A DNA stretch of 13,140 bases. It comes from Deltaproteobacteria bacterium. Its GTDB lineage: Bacteria; Desulfobacterota; Anaeroferrophillalia; Anaeroferrophillales; Tharpellaceae. The DNA lies in assembly GCA_030595135.1 (NCBI GenBank), contig JAUVDU010000008.1, positions 1 through 13,140 on the forward strand, given 5' to 3'. The notes under the pieces were generated by a model. The model was not told the origin of the DNA. It searched no databases and was given only the letters and a program-made list of their open reading frames with translations. The first letter of the stretch is position 1; each line of letters begins with the position of its first letter. Shown here piece after piece: positions 7,121-13,140 of the stretch. Made by a program: the position numbers and the translations under genes.

Positions 7121-7540
7121 TTACGCCCCGCAGGAAGTACTCTTGGGGTGCGACGCCATCAGTACTTCAGCGATAACTTTGCCGAGTTCGTCAAAATTAA
7201 ACGGTTTCGGTACCATCGCCGTAAATCCGTACTCTCTGAAATTGGCCATCACCGGATCATTAGAATAGCCACTGGAGACGATCACTTTGGCTTTATGGTT
7301 AATCTTTAGTATTTCTTTGACCGCTTCTTGACCACCCATGCCCCCGGGGATTGTCAAATCCATAATTATTACATCTACCGGGGCACTGCTTGCTTGTAAT
7401 TCAGTATAGAGTTTGACTGCTTGTGCACCATCTGAAACCACTACAACATCATGACCAAGGTGAGTAAGTATCTCTTCGGTTATCTCGCAGATGACCTCCT
7501 CATCATCCATAACCATTATTTTGCCACAGATTTTTTTCAA
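7121..7540 (-). CDS. Stand-alone CheY-like response regulator receiver
   Basis: A 139-residue cytoplasmic receiver domain with no output domain. Acidic pocket residues D12 and D13 (MVMDDEE) are present, the phospho-acceptor is D61 in VIIMDLTIPGGMGG, the switch serine lies in IVSSGYS (89-90), and the conserved lysine is K112 in PKPF. All required residues are present. It is the last gene of the leftward operon behind the histidine kinase at 7503-9467, so it is the likely phosphate acceptor of that kinase. Receivers of this kind act by protein-protein contact or as relay elements; the target is not identifiable here. The start is TTG at 7540, chosen because AGGAGT lies just ahead of it; ATG codons at residues 9 and 11 would cut into the first beta strand. 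Confidence 0.93.
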   Translation of the reverse strand: MKKICGKIMVMDDEEVICEITEEILTHLGHDVVVVSDGAQAVKLYTELQASSAPVDVIIMDLTIPGGMGGQEAVKEILKINHKAKVIVSSGYSNDPVMANFREYGFTAMVPKPFNFDELGKVIAEVLMASHPKSTSCGA

Positions 7541-9467
7541 CGGTACTCCTCTTATTTTTGCTGTACAGGGTTGAACCGAACCGGTAGCTGGAAGATAAAG
7601 GGTGAAAACAGTTTTCCGGCAGTTCTGACTCTACGAAGATATCTCCATTGTGCTTGCTGATAATGGAGTGACAGACGGCAAGACCCAGGCCGCTGCCGGT
7701 GGTTTGAGTTGTGAAATAGGGCTCAAAAATATTTTCCAGTATTTCCGGCGCTATACCAACACCGTTATCTTTAATCTCAACCAGAACATACTTCTCATTT
7801 TTTAGGTTTGCCGGAAGAAGTTGCTTCTGGTTGTCAATATTAGAGCAGCTGATTTCAATCGTACCGCCATCAGGCATGGCTTGTTTGGCATTGATAATCA
7901 AATTTTGAATGACCTGACTTATCTGTCCAGAGTCAACATCAACCGCCCAGAGATCATCGGAAAAATTGTAGATGCACGCAATATTACTACCACTCAAAAC
8001 AAAATTTGCCGGTTCTGTGATCAACTTTTTTAGAGATGTTTCCTTTCTCGCCGGCTCACCACCTTTGGCAAAAGTAAGTAGTTGTTGAGTGAGCCCTTTT
8101 GCTCGTAGAGCCGCTTTTTCAGCTTCACTAACCAGAGAATAAGATCTGTTATTCTGGTCAATAAATTCTCTGGCAAGGCTCAGATTACCGATAACCGCGA
8201 CCAGAATATTGTTGAAATCATGAGCTATGCCGGCAGCCAGGACTCCGACCGATTCCAGCTTCTTGATTTTAAGCAGCTCTTTTTCCCGGAGCAGTTCTTT
8301 GGTTACGTCACGAAAGACCAGAACCGTACCGATAATTTTGTTTTCCTGGTCACGAATCGGTGCACCACTATCAGCAATATTTCGTTTGATGCCGGTTTTG
8401 TCAACCAAAACAGTACGATTTTCCAGGCCGATGATTTCCCCTGAAGCCAGGATTCTCTCAACCGGGTTTTCACAAGGGTTACAAGATTCTTCGTTGATAA
8501 TCTTAAAAACTTCGGAGATCGGTTTGCCCTCTGCCTCTGCTTGACGCCAACCGGTTAGATGCTCAGCAATTTTATTGAGTAAAACAACCTTGCCATTTGT
8601 ATCAGACGTAATAACGCCATCCCCGATACTGCGCAAGATTACCAGCAAACGTTCATGTTCAGCAGCCAGCCTTTTTTCCGCTCTCTCTTTCTCCTCGGTA
8701 CGCTCATAAATAGATAGAATCATCTTCTCAAAGGCAATCGACATCGTTCCGATTTCATCTTTAGATACATTTTTATTGTACATCTTGATCTTACAACTGA
8801 GAGTGTTTAAGTTGTCCTGCCGGTAGCTAGTCATCATATTGCTGACATCAACTACAGGTTGCAGAATCCATCGGTGCGTAAAAACAAAATAGATCAAGCT
8901 GGTTATAGCAATGGCGATGAGAAAAATCCCCAGAAAATAGAGGATACTATTTTTCAGCTGCTCTTGAAGGTATCTCTTGGTAATGCCGACCCTGATTAAT
9001 CCTAAGTCGCTCCCGTTCATACTTAGAGGGGTTATAAATTCAGATTGTCCTCGGTTTAGATGATTTTGTTGGATTGAACTTGCAACACTTTGTCTGAAAC
9101 GCTCTCCGATCTCTTCAGATGAAAGATTGAGTTTCGGGGTTTTACCAATCGTGGCAATGACTCGTGCGGTCGGGTCATAAATTTCAATGTAGGCAATTTC
9201 CGGGTTTTTTCGGTAAAGTGTTTCAATGATTTTCCCGGTTCTATCGTAAGCGATGGTGTTTACTACAGGGTCAACACAGGTTGTTTCCAGGATTTCACGA
9301 ATGAGTACTGATTTATTGATGAAAGCTTTTTCAAAACTACTCTTTTGCAGGTGATAATATGAAAGGATTATGAAAATAAAGAGTAATGGTATGGAGAGAA
9401 GGTGTAACAGGAGAAGCTTGTCAAAAAGGCCGAACCCTGTTTTTGGTGATATTTGTTTGATTTTCAT
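7503..9467 (-). CDS. Membrane PAS sensor histidine kinase, C-terminal frame altered
   Basis: A 654-residue inner-membrane sensor kinase. A transmembrane helix (about 16-38) and a second one (about 173-197) frame a ~135-residue extracytoplasmic sensor region that looks Cache-like (NPEIAYIEIYDPTARVIATIG). Then come HAMP (about 196-255), a PAS/PAC domain (about 271-390, GDGVITSDTNGKVVLLN and VFRDVT), a HisKA domain with phospho-acceptor H416 in AGIAHDFNN, and an ATPase domain: N-box N526 (NLIINAKQA), G1 DNGVGI (567-572), F-box FEPYFTT (581-587), G2 GSGLGLA (591-597). After VESE (612-615) the predicted protein loses family resemblance. In the other frame from 7623 the sequence reads TAGKLFSPFIFQLPV and stops with TAA at 7554-7552, which looks like the true kinase end. 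So a one-base deletion or a sequencing error near 7623-7626 is likely. As given, the gene overlaps the receiver gene by 38 bases. It starts 14 bases after the ligand-binding protein gene. Confidence 0.9.
   Translation of the reverse strand: MKIKQISPKTGFGLFDKLLLLHLLSIPLLFIFIILSYYHLQKSSFEKAFINKSVLIREILETTCVDPVVNTIAYDRTGKIIETLYRKNPEIAYIEIYDPTARVIATIGKTPKLNLSSEEIGERFRQSVASSIQQNHLNRGQSEFITPLSMNGSDLGLIRVGITKRYLQEQLKNSILYFLGIFLIAIAITSLIYFVFTHRWILQPVVDVSNMMTSYRQDNLNTLSCKIKMYNKNVSKDEIGTMSIAFEKMILSIYERTEEKERAEKRLAAEHERLLVILRSIGDGVITSDTNGKVVLLNKIAEHLTGWRQAEAEGKPISEVFKIINEESCNPCENPVERILASGEIIGLENRTVLVDKTGIKRNIADSGAPIRDQENKIIGTVLVFRDVTKELLREKELLKIKKLESVGVLAAGIAHDFNNILVAVIGNLSLAREFIDQNNRSYSLVSEAEKAALRAKGLTQQLLTFAKGGEPARKETSLKKLITEPANFVLSGSNIACIYNFSDDLWAVDVDSGQISQVIQNLIINAKQAMPDGGTIEISCSNIDNQKQLLPANLKNEKYVLVEIKDNGVGIAPEILENIFEPYFTTQTTGSGLGLAVCHSIISKHNGDIFVESELPENCFHPLSSSYRFGSTLYSKNKRSTVEKNLWQNNGYG
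7545..7550 (-). promoter_or_regulatory. Ribosome binding site fixing the TTG start of the receiver gene
   Basis: AGGAGT on the minus strand lies four bases ahead of the TTG at 7540-7538 (core AGGAG, five bases). It supports the unusual TTG start over later ATGs. It also lies just after the TAA (7554-7552) that ends the alternative frame of the kinase, the normal spacing for two cistrons of one operon. Confidence 0.7.
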
Positions 9468-9481
9468 AAGTTTGGACGATT

Positions 9482-10789
9482 CTATTTTTTTGAGGGTTTT
9501 CTTATCTGTGGGTATCGGACTGTATGCGCGGCCGCATCCGGAGGCCAGATGGTAACCATTCGGCCTTCTTGAATCTGCACAAGTGCCATTTTATGACCGA
9601 TATTCATTCCCCGGGCATCGTATTTTATCTTGCCGTAAAAAGTATCAATATTTAACTGCCGGAGATTTTGTAAAATCTCTCCGGCATCCAGGCGGTTGCA
9701 TTTTTCCAGGGCCAGCTGGTAGATCACACCGGTTGCGCTTGATTGAGCATCCTGATAGGTCGGTAGCTGGCCATATTTAGCGAAAAACTCTTTCACATAG
9801 TCGGCCGGAGTCCCGAAAACTGGCCCTTGAAAAGAACTTTCCGCAACCCATTGGGTTACCCCGATCATTCCTTCCGCTCCAAAGCCAACATCTTTTACAT
9901 AGTTGATTTCAGATGGCCCAATCGTCATGACTACGGCCTTGGGATGCAACTCCTTGACTTTTGATATTTGTCGGCTGAAATCAACAGCGTCCTGATAGTG
10001 ACTTGTGAGAATGATAATATCAGGTTGTTTTTCTACCATCTCAAGCAGGTAGGGGATAAAATTGGCAGTTTTTTCATCAACAATCTCGAAATATACCTCC
10101 TCGATATTTCTTGTGGCAGCCCAGATCTGAACCCCTTTGGCTACGCTTCGGGTAAAAAGCTTATCCGGGGTTAGTAAGGCATAGGTTTTTGGTGCCGGAT
10201 CAAGATTTGATATCATATCAAAAAAATCTTTAAACCACCAGCTGGCCGAAGTTTGAGTCGCGAATGTGAGGTGCTGATTCCGGGTGAAGATAGAGTCGGA
10301 TGCGCCCCCGGATTCGATCATTATCTTACCATATTTCTCGGTTATCTCACTGGCGGCCAAGTTGAAACCGCTGGTGAAAGGACCTAAGATAAAATCCACC
10401 TTATCTTTAACAATCAATCTCGTGATATTTTCTCTGACCTTTTCAACTTGGCTGTTATCATCGTAATATTTGATTTTAACCCGGTATGAATTGTCACCAA
10501 TTTTTATACCGCCGTTTTTATTGACATGTTCCTGCCAGAGATCGTAGCCTTCAATAACATTTCGACCTTCGATCCGAAAGCGGCCGGTTTTTGAGATGGA
10601 TACACCGAAATGGATGGCTTTTCGGTTTGAGCGTTCGGGAAGAGGGGATAAATTGTAATCAGAATCAGTACCGGCATCTTTAGTTATTTCCCGTTCTTGA
10701 GGAATTCGTTCATCCTGTTGACTGATCAATACAAACGATATTCCCAAAGTTATCGTCAGTAAGAATATAACCAGTATTTTTTTATGCAT
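9482..10789 (-). CDS. Periplasmic ligand-binding protein, branched-chain amino acid (Peripla_BP_6/LivK-like) type
   Basis: A 435-residue exported binding protein. The start ATG at 10789 gives MHKKILVIFLLTITLGISFVL, a signal peptide or membrane anchor without a lipobox cysteine. GAGGAA (10798-10793) lies ahead of it. An in-frame ATG at 10849 exists but would add 20 residues before the signal peptide and would overlap the -35 element, so it is rejected. The mature part shows the family layout: IHFGVSISKTGRFRIEGRNV (first beta strand and ligand loop), EGYDLWQEHVNKNGGI, YYDDNSQ, ILGPFTSGFNLAASEI, and GFGAEGMIGVTQW. Such proteins bind amino acids, amides or related small molecules. No ABC permease or ATPase gene is adjacent; instead it is followed 14 bases later by the sensor kinase. 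It therefore probably presents its ligand to the kinase rather than to a transporter (inference). Confidence 0.9.
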   Translation of the reverse strand: MHKKILVIFLLTITLGISFVLISQQDERIPQEREITKDAGTDSDYNLSPLPERSNRKAIHFGVSISKTGRFRIEGRNVIEGYDLWQEHVNKNGGIKIGDNSYRVKIKYYDDNSQVEKVRENITRLIVKDKVDFILGPFTSGFNLAASEITEKYGKIMIESGGASDSIFTRNQHLTFATQTSASWWFKDFFDMISNLDPAPKTYALLTPDKLFTRSVAKGVQIWAATRNIEEVYFEIVDEKTANFIPYLLEMVEKQPDIIILTSHYQDAVDFSRQISKVKELHPKAVVMTIGPSEINYVKDVGFGAEGMIGVTQWVAESSFQGPVFGTPADYVKEFFAKYGQLPTYQDAQSSATGVIYQLALEKCNRLDAGEILQNLRQLNIDTFYGKIKYDARGMNIGHKMALVQIQEGRMVTIWPPDAAAHTVRYPQIRKPSKK

Positions 10790-10820
10790 ATATTCCTCGA
10801 AAATAGATGTTGAATTTGCA

Positions 10821-10849
10821 GTTTTACAGCCGTTAACCGGATTTGTCAA
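10821..10849 (-). promoter_or_regulatory. Promoter of the binding protein-kinase-receiver operon
   Basis: On the minus strand a perfect -35 TTGACA (10849-10844) and a -10 TAAAAC (10826-10821, four of six) are separated by 17 bases. Transcription would begin about 25 bases ahead of the ATG at 10789. This is a good sigma-70-type match placed in the only sizeable gap upstream of the operon. Confidence 0.6.
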
Positions 10850-10908
10850 TAACCATGTTTAATGTATGTTATTTGGCCAGCCAAAAGAGTTGCGTTAATG
10901 AGGTTTTT

Positions 10909-11472
10909 CTATAGAGCTTGGTAGTGGAGGTGAGGGTTGGCGACCCGGCCGGTTTTGTCGAAAGTGACTTCTTCCGCTTCAAGCAGAGCTCTTTTCATCT
11001 GAGAACCGCCCCCAAAACCGCCAAGAGTGCGGTCGGAACGTATCACCCGGTGACAGGGAATCAGAATGGGGAATGGGTTGGTCGCCAAAGCGGTGCCGAC
11101 GGCCCGGGCGGCTTTGGGTTTGCCGAGATGTGCGGCCAGAAGGCCATAAGAAGTGACACTGCCGTGTGGAATCGCATAGTCAGCCAGTAGCACCGCCTTC
11201 TGGAAAGCCGAGCAGGTTTCCAGCTTGAGCAACTCGAGAGAGAATGTGATCTTTTTTCCGTTTAGGTAGGCCGCAACCTCAGAACATACGGTATCTATCT
11301 CGGGACAGGAGGCGTAGGTAATGCCGGGATATAGTTCGGCTACCTTCCGGTCAGCCGGGGAGGTGAGGCTGGAGATGATGATTTTGACGATCTGCGGCCG
11401 GCCATTAAATTTCGACCAGGCCAGGGCTATGGGGCCATAGGATGAGGTTTTGATGATGGTTTGATGGATCAT
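10909..11472 (-). CDS. ogt: Methylated-DNA--protein-cysteine S-methyltransferase (O6-alkylguanine repair)
   Basis: A 187-residue suicide repair enzyme that moves the alkyl group of O6-alkylguanine (or O4-alkylthymine) onto its own cysteine. The active-site motif PCHRV lies at 139-143, with C140 the acceptor. Upstream, the helix-turn-helix DNA-binding segment is seen (IPHGSVTSYGLLAAHLGKPKAARAVGTALATNP, about 101-133), with the arginine-finger position in AARAVG. GGFGGG and the helix LLEAE follow. The N-terminal ~80 residues are the poorly conserved ribonuclease-H-like domain. Length is typical of Ogt/AdaB. The ATG at 11472 follows AAAGGA at good spacing. That ribosome site overlaps the end of the zinc-ribbon gene, which stops 9 bases upstream, so the two are surely co-transcribed. 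The symbol ogt is by family; separation from ada-type proteins rests on the absence of an Ada N-terminal domain. Confidence 0.93.
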   Translation of the reverse strand: MIHQTIIKTSSYGPIALAWSKFNGRPQIVKIIISSLTSPADRKVAELYPGITYASCPEIDTVCSEVAAYLNGKKITFSLELLKLETCSAFQKAVLLADYAIPHGSVTSYGLLAAHLGKPKAARAVGTALATNPFPILIPCHRVIRSDRTLGGFGGGSQMKRALLEAEEVTFDKTGRVANPHLHYQAL

Positions 11473-11481
11473 ATATCCTTT

Positions 11482-12075
11482 CTAAAAAATCTTGAAAAGC
11501 CAGTACTTGAAATCGAAAAAATGGAGAACTCTTTGGGTGAACTCAACCTCCTGAACCCGGTTGGCCAGGTCTTGGATCTCGCCGTAGTTATGGGCGATCC
11601 GGTGATCTTGAGATTTGTCGAGGCCGCCGTTAGCGATGAAGGTGCGGATGGTTTCCAACTCGCCGGCATCGAGCCAGATGCCGTGATCGCCGCAAATATC
11701 GATCATAACCCCCGAGATCTCCTGAAAGTTTTTTTTCGTCATCGGAGTGCCGCAACGAACACAGGAGAGATAGCTGGTTTCGGCTTGCAGGGCGGGGCGC
11801 TGGTAACTTTTAGGCAGGTTCTGATCCTGATAGATGTCACGTTCCGAGGTCAGGTAGGCGAACTCCTGACGATCAAACCAGAGACCGGCACATTGGGGGC
11901 AGATCTCAGCGTCATTATTGCGGTAATCGTAGGGTTCAAGGGCGATGTTGCAGCGCGGGCAGAAAGGGTCACAAGAGGCATCAGCAACGCGATTTTCCTG
12001 ACCGCAATGAGGACAGTAGCGGCTTTTAGGATTTACCGGTTTACCGCAATTCGGACAAGGTCGGGGAGATGTCAT
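11482..12075 (-). CDS. Zinc-ribbon / zf-TFIIB domain protein
   Basis: A 197-residue cytoplasmic protein with three zinc-finger-like units. First is a zinc ribbon with CPNC (7-10) and CPHCG (21-25). Next is a zf-TFIIB domain with CPRC (39-42) and CPQCAGLWFDRQE (59-71). A second zf-TFIIB-like domain has CVRCG (105-109) and CGDHGIWLDAGE (128-139), where a histidine (H131) replaces the last cysteine. The C-x2-C-x-G-x-W-x-D-x-x-E pattern is diagnostic for PF13453. The C-terminal 40 residues are helical and end in an aromatic tail (FFDFKYWLFKIF) that may pack against a membrane or partner. Function is unknown for the family; nucleic-acid or protein binding is the usual guess. ATG at 12075 follows AAAGGA by eight bases. 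It is the first gene of a two-gene unit with the alkyltransferase. Confidence 0.85.
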   Translation of the reverse strand: MTSPRPCPNCGKPVNPKSRYCPHCGQENRVADASCDPFCPRCNIALEPYDYRNNDAEICPQCAGLWFDRQEFAYLTSERDIYQDQNLPKSYQRPALQAETSYLSCVRCGTPMTKKNFQEISGVMIDICGDHGIWLDAGELETIRTFIANGGLDKSQDHRIAHNYGEIQDLANRVQEVEFTQRVLHFFDFKYWLFKIF

Positions 12076-12192
12076 ATGGAATATCCTTTTATTAAATTCA
12101 TATAATCAATATTGCATAAAATATGAGTATTTGCAAGTTCAGGGAATGCTTTAATCTGATTTTCACTAATCTTTAGCCACATCGTATAACTC

Positions 12193-12242
12193 TAATAAAA
12201 TATTATTTTATCCTTGACAAGAGCACTTTCTTCGGCTAATAA
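12193..12242 (+). promoter_or_regulatory. Promoter of the acyl-CoA synthetase gene
   Basis: A perfect -35 TTGACA (12214-12219) and a -10-like TAATAA (12237-12242, partial match) are 17 bases apart. An A/T-rich UP-like stretch, including the inverted repeat ATAAAAT/ATTTTAT, lies just upstream (about 12193-12210). The predicted start point is near 12249-12250, about 60 bases ahead of the ATG, and directly abuts the operator at 12250-12267. Confidence 0.55.
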
Positions 12243-12249
12243 CCCTAGA

Positions 12250-12267
12250 AGAATGAGGCTTCATTCA
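12250..12267 (+). promoter_or_regulatory. FadR (TetR-type)-like operator, AGAATGA-GGCT-TCATTCA
   Basis: An 18-base palindrome with two 7-base halves, AGAATGA and TCATTCA, around GGCT. As I recall, the operator of the acyl-CoA-responsive TetR-family FadR (YsiA) of Bacillus is TGAATGA-N4-TCATTCA with TA in the centre. Here 13 of the 14 half-site bases agree; only the first T is A. It lies at the expected start point of the promoter ahead of an acyl-CoA synthetase gene, a typical FadR target. It can also be read as a 6-bp hairpin followed by TTTTTT (12268-12273), so a leader terminator is the alternative. Confidence 0.55.
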
Positions 12268-12298
12268 TTTTTTAGTATCACAGCCATCAGGCATATTT

Positions 12299-12304
12299 AA
12301 GGAG
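12299..12304 (+). promoter_or_regulatory. Strong ribosome binding site of the acyl-CoA synthetase
   Basis: AAGGAG lies six bases ahead of the ATG at 12311 and settles the start of the truncated gene. It is the strongest Shine-Dalgarno match among the genes of the window. Confidence 0.8.
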
Positions 12305-12310
12305 TATTTG

Positions 12311-13140
12311 ATGAATCTGGTACAGATTTTTTTTGAACAGGCCCGGCGCTTGGGTGATAAAACTGCATTAAAAGTTAAGCGTGATGGTGCCTATGTTGAT
12401 ATCAGCTGGAGTGAGTGGGCCGGCAATGTTGAAGCCGTAGCCGGCGGACTTTTGTCTCAAGGGCTGCAGCCGGGCGCAAAAGTGGCTCTGCTTTCGGAAA
12501 ATCGTCCCGAATGGACTTATGCCGATCTCGCAATTTTGGCCTGTGCTTGCGCCGATTCTCCGGTCTATCCGACTAATCGGGCTCCCCAGGTGGAGTATAT
12601 TATTAAAGATTCCGAGGCGGAGTTTCTTTTTGTTTCCACTGCCGAGCAGCTTGAAAAGGGCGTTGCGATTATTAGCAACTGCCCCGCATTGAAAAAGATT
12701 TTTGTTTTTAACGAGAATATTCCCAAAAACTTGCTCGAACATGAGCAAGTGATGAGTTTGACCGAGCTTATGAGCGGCGGTCGTGAATGGCTCAAAGGCA
12801 AAGAGAATGCCGAACGTCTTGAAGCGACCTGGCAAAATATCGATGCTCAAGATCTGGCAACCCTGATCTATACGTCAGGTACTACCGGTGATCCCAAAGG
12901 GGTCATGCTGACGCACAACAATTTTGTCAGCAATGTAGTTTCAACCAGTAAGTGTGTTCGGGTTGATACGACCGACACCTTTCTCTCCCACCTGCCTTTA
13001 AGTCATGTTTTGGAACGGATGTCAGGCTATTACCTGCCGATCTACAATGGTTCGGTAATCGCCTATGCGGAATCGATTGAGATGGTTTCGCAGAATATGA
13101 GCGAGGTGCATCCAACTTTGATGATCAGTGTGCCGCGTCT
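12311..13140 (+). CDS. Long-chain acyl-CoA synthetase (AMP-forming), 3' end outside window
   Basis: The first 276 residues of an adenylate-forming enzyme that activates fatty acids with ATP and CoA. The frame is open to the window end. Key features are the opening MNLVQIFFEQARRLGDKTAL, substrate-domain residues LSENRPEW (61-68), and the P-loop-like A3 motif YTSGTTGDPKGVMLTH (187-202). The later block LPLSHVLERMSGYY followed by GSVIAYAESIE (about 228-256) and PTLMISVPR mark the COG1022 (FAA1-like) long-chain subgroup rather than the short-chain synthetases. The family is about 600-650 residues, so somewhat more than half is missing, including the CoA-binding C-terminal lid. It is preceded by a good promoter, a FadR-like operator and a strong ribosome site. 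This points to regulation by fatty acyl-CoA. Whether it serves beta-oxidation or lipid synthesis cannot be told from one gene. Confidence 0.94.
   Translation, partial: MNLVQIFFEQARRLGDKTALKVKRDGAYVDISWSEWAGNVEAVAGGLLSQGLQPGAKVALLSENRPEWTYADLAILACACADSPVYPTNRAPQVEYIIKDSEAEFLFVSTAEQLEKGVAIISNCPALKKIFVFNENIPKNLLEHEQVMSLTELMSGGREWLKGKENAERLEATWQNIDAQDLATLIYTSGTTGDPKGVMLTHNNFVSNVVSTSKCVRVDTTDTFLSHLPLSHVLERMSGYYLPIYNGSVIAYAESIEMVSQNMSEVHPTLMISVPR

Noticed and set aside
10790..10849. Longer N-terminus for the binding protein starting at the ATG at 10849
   Set aside because: The extra 20 residues precede a complete signal peptide, the codon overlaps a perfect -35 TTGACA, and no ribosome site is near it. 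The ATG at 10789 has GAGGAA ahead of it.
10871..10890. TTTGG/CCAAA palindrome downstream of the alkyltransferase as a terminator
   Set aside because: The stem is only five pairs with a four-base loop and no T-tract follows on the minus strand.
11461..12105. 214-codon open frame on the plus strand opposite the zinc-ribbon gene
   Set aside because: The minus-strand frame carries paired cysteine motifs and proper ribosome sites; the plus-strand frame has no recognisable domain and begins inside the alkyltransferase start region.
12251..12273. Hairpin plus T-run read as an intrinsic terminator
   Set aside because: The stem is only six pairs and no gene upstream runs toward it. Its position at the start point and its half-site sequence fit an operator better, although a leader terminator is not excluded.

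Overview
The window looks like ordinary chromosomal sequence from an anaerobic bacterium, most likely a member of the Desulfobacterota (former Deltaproteobacteria). This is an inference from gene content: a TypA GTPase, a Tex protein, an iron-sulfur flavoprotein, a corrinoid-salvage fusion, a PAS/HAMP histidine kinase with an AHDFNN H-box, and a COG1022-type acyl-CoA synthetase. No phage, conjugative, CRISPR, rRNA or tRNA genes were seen. Both ends of the window cut through genes.

Layout. 1-1467 (+) is the 3' part of typA/bipA, followed by a hairpin and a short stretch holding a decayed remnant of a DUF4338 (DruA/transposase-like) protein. 1768-3900 (-) is a complete tex gene. 3901-4290 is a noncoding region between divergent genes, with a 29-bp imperfect inverted repeat built on a 10-bp period. 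4291-7065 (+) is a probable two-gene unit: a flavoprotein with a compact four-cysteine motif, then an exported protein that fuses a BtuF-like corrinoid-binding domain to a CbiZ-like adenosylcobinamide amidohydrolase domain and an unassigned C-terminal extension. 10789-7121 (-) is a three-gene signalling operon: periplasmic ligand-binding protein, membrane histidine kinase, stand-alone receiver protein. 12075-10909 (-) is a pair encoding a zinc-ribbon/zf-TFIIB protein and an O6-alkylguanine-DNA alkyltransferase. 12311-13140 (+) is the start of a long-chain acyl-CoA synthetase, preceded by a promoter and a TGAATGA/TCATTCA-type operator.

How the genes work together. The flavoprotein and BtuF-CbiZ protein plausibly act in corrinoid capture and remodelling, with an intriguing topology: a signal peptide would place the amidohydrolase outside the cytoplasm. 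The ligand-binding protein probably supplies the kinase with its signal, and the kinase phosphorylates the receiver. In the sequence as given, the last ~40 residues of the kinase are out of frame: a better C-terminus lies in another frame and ends 11 bases before the receiver start codon. The acyl-CoA synthetase appears to be under a fatty-acid-responsive TetR-type repressor, inferred from its operator.

The most interesting points are the exported BtuF-CbiZ fusion with its extra C-terminal region, the FadR-like operator, and the kinase frameshift. No clear new defence or mobile system was found.
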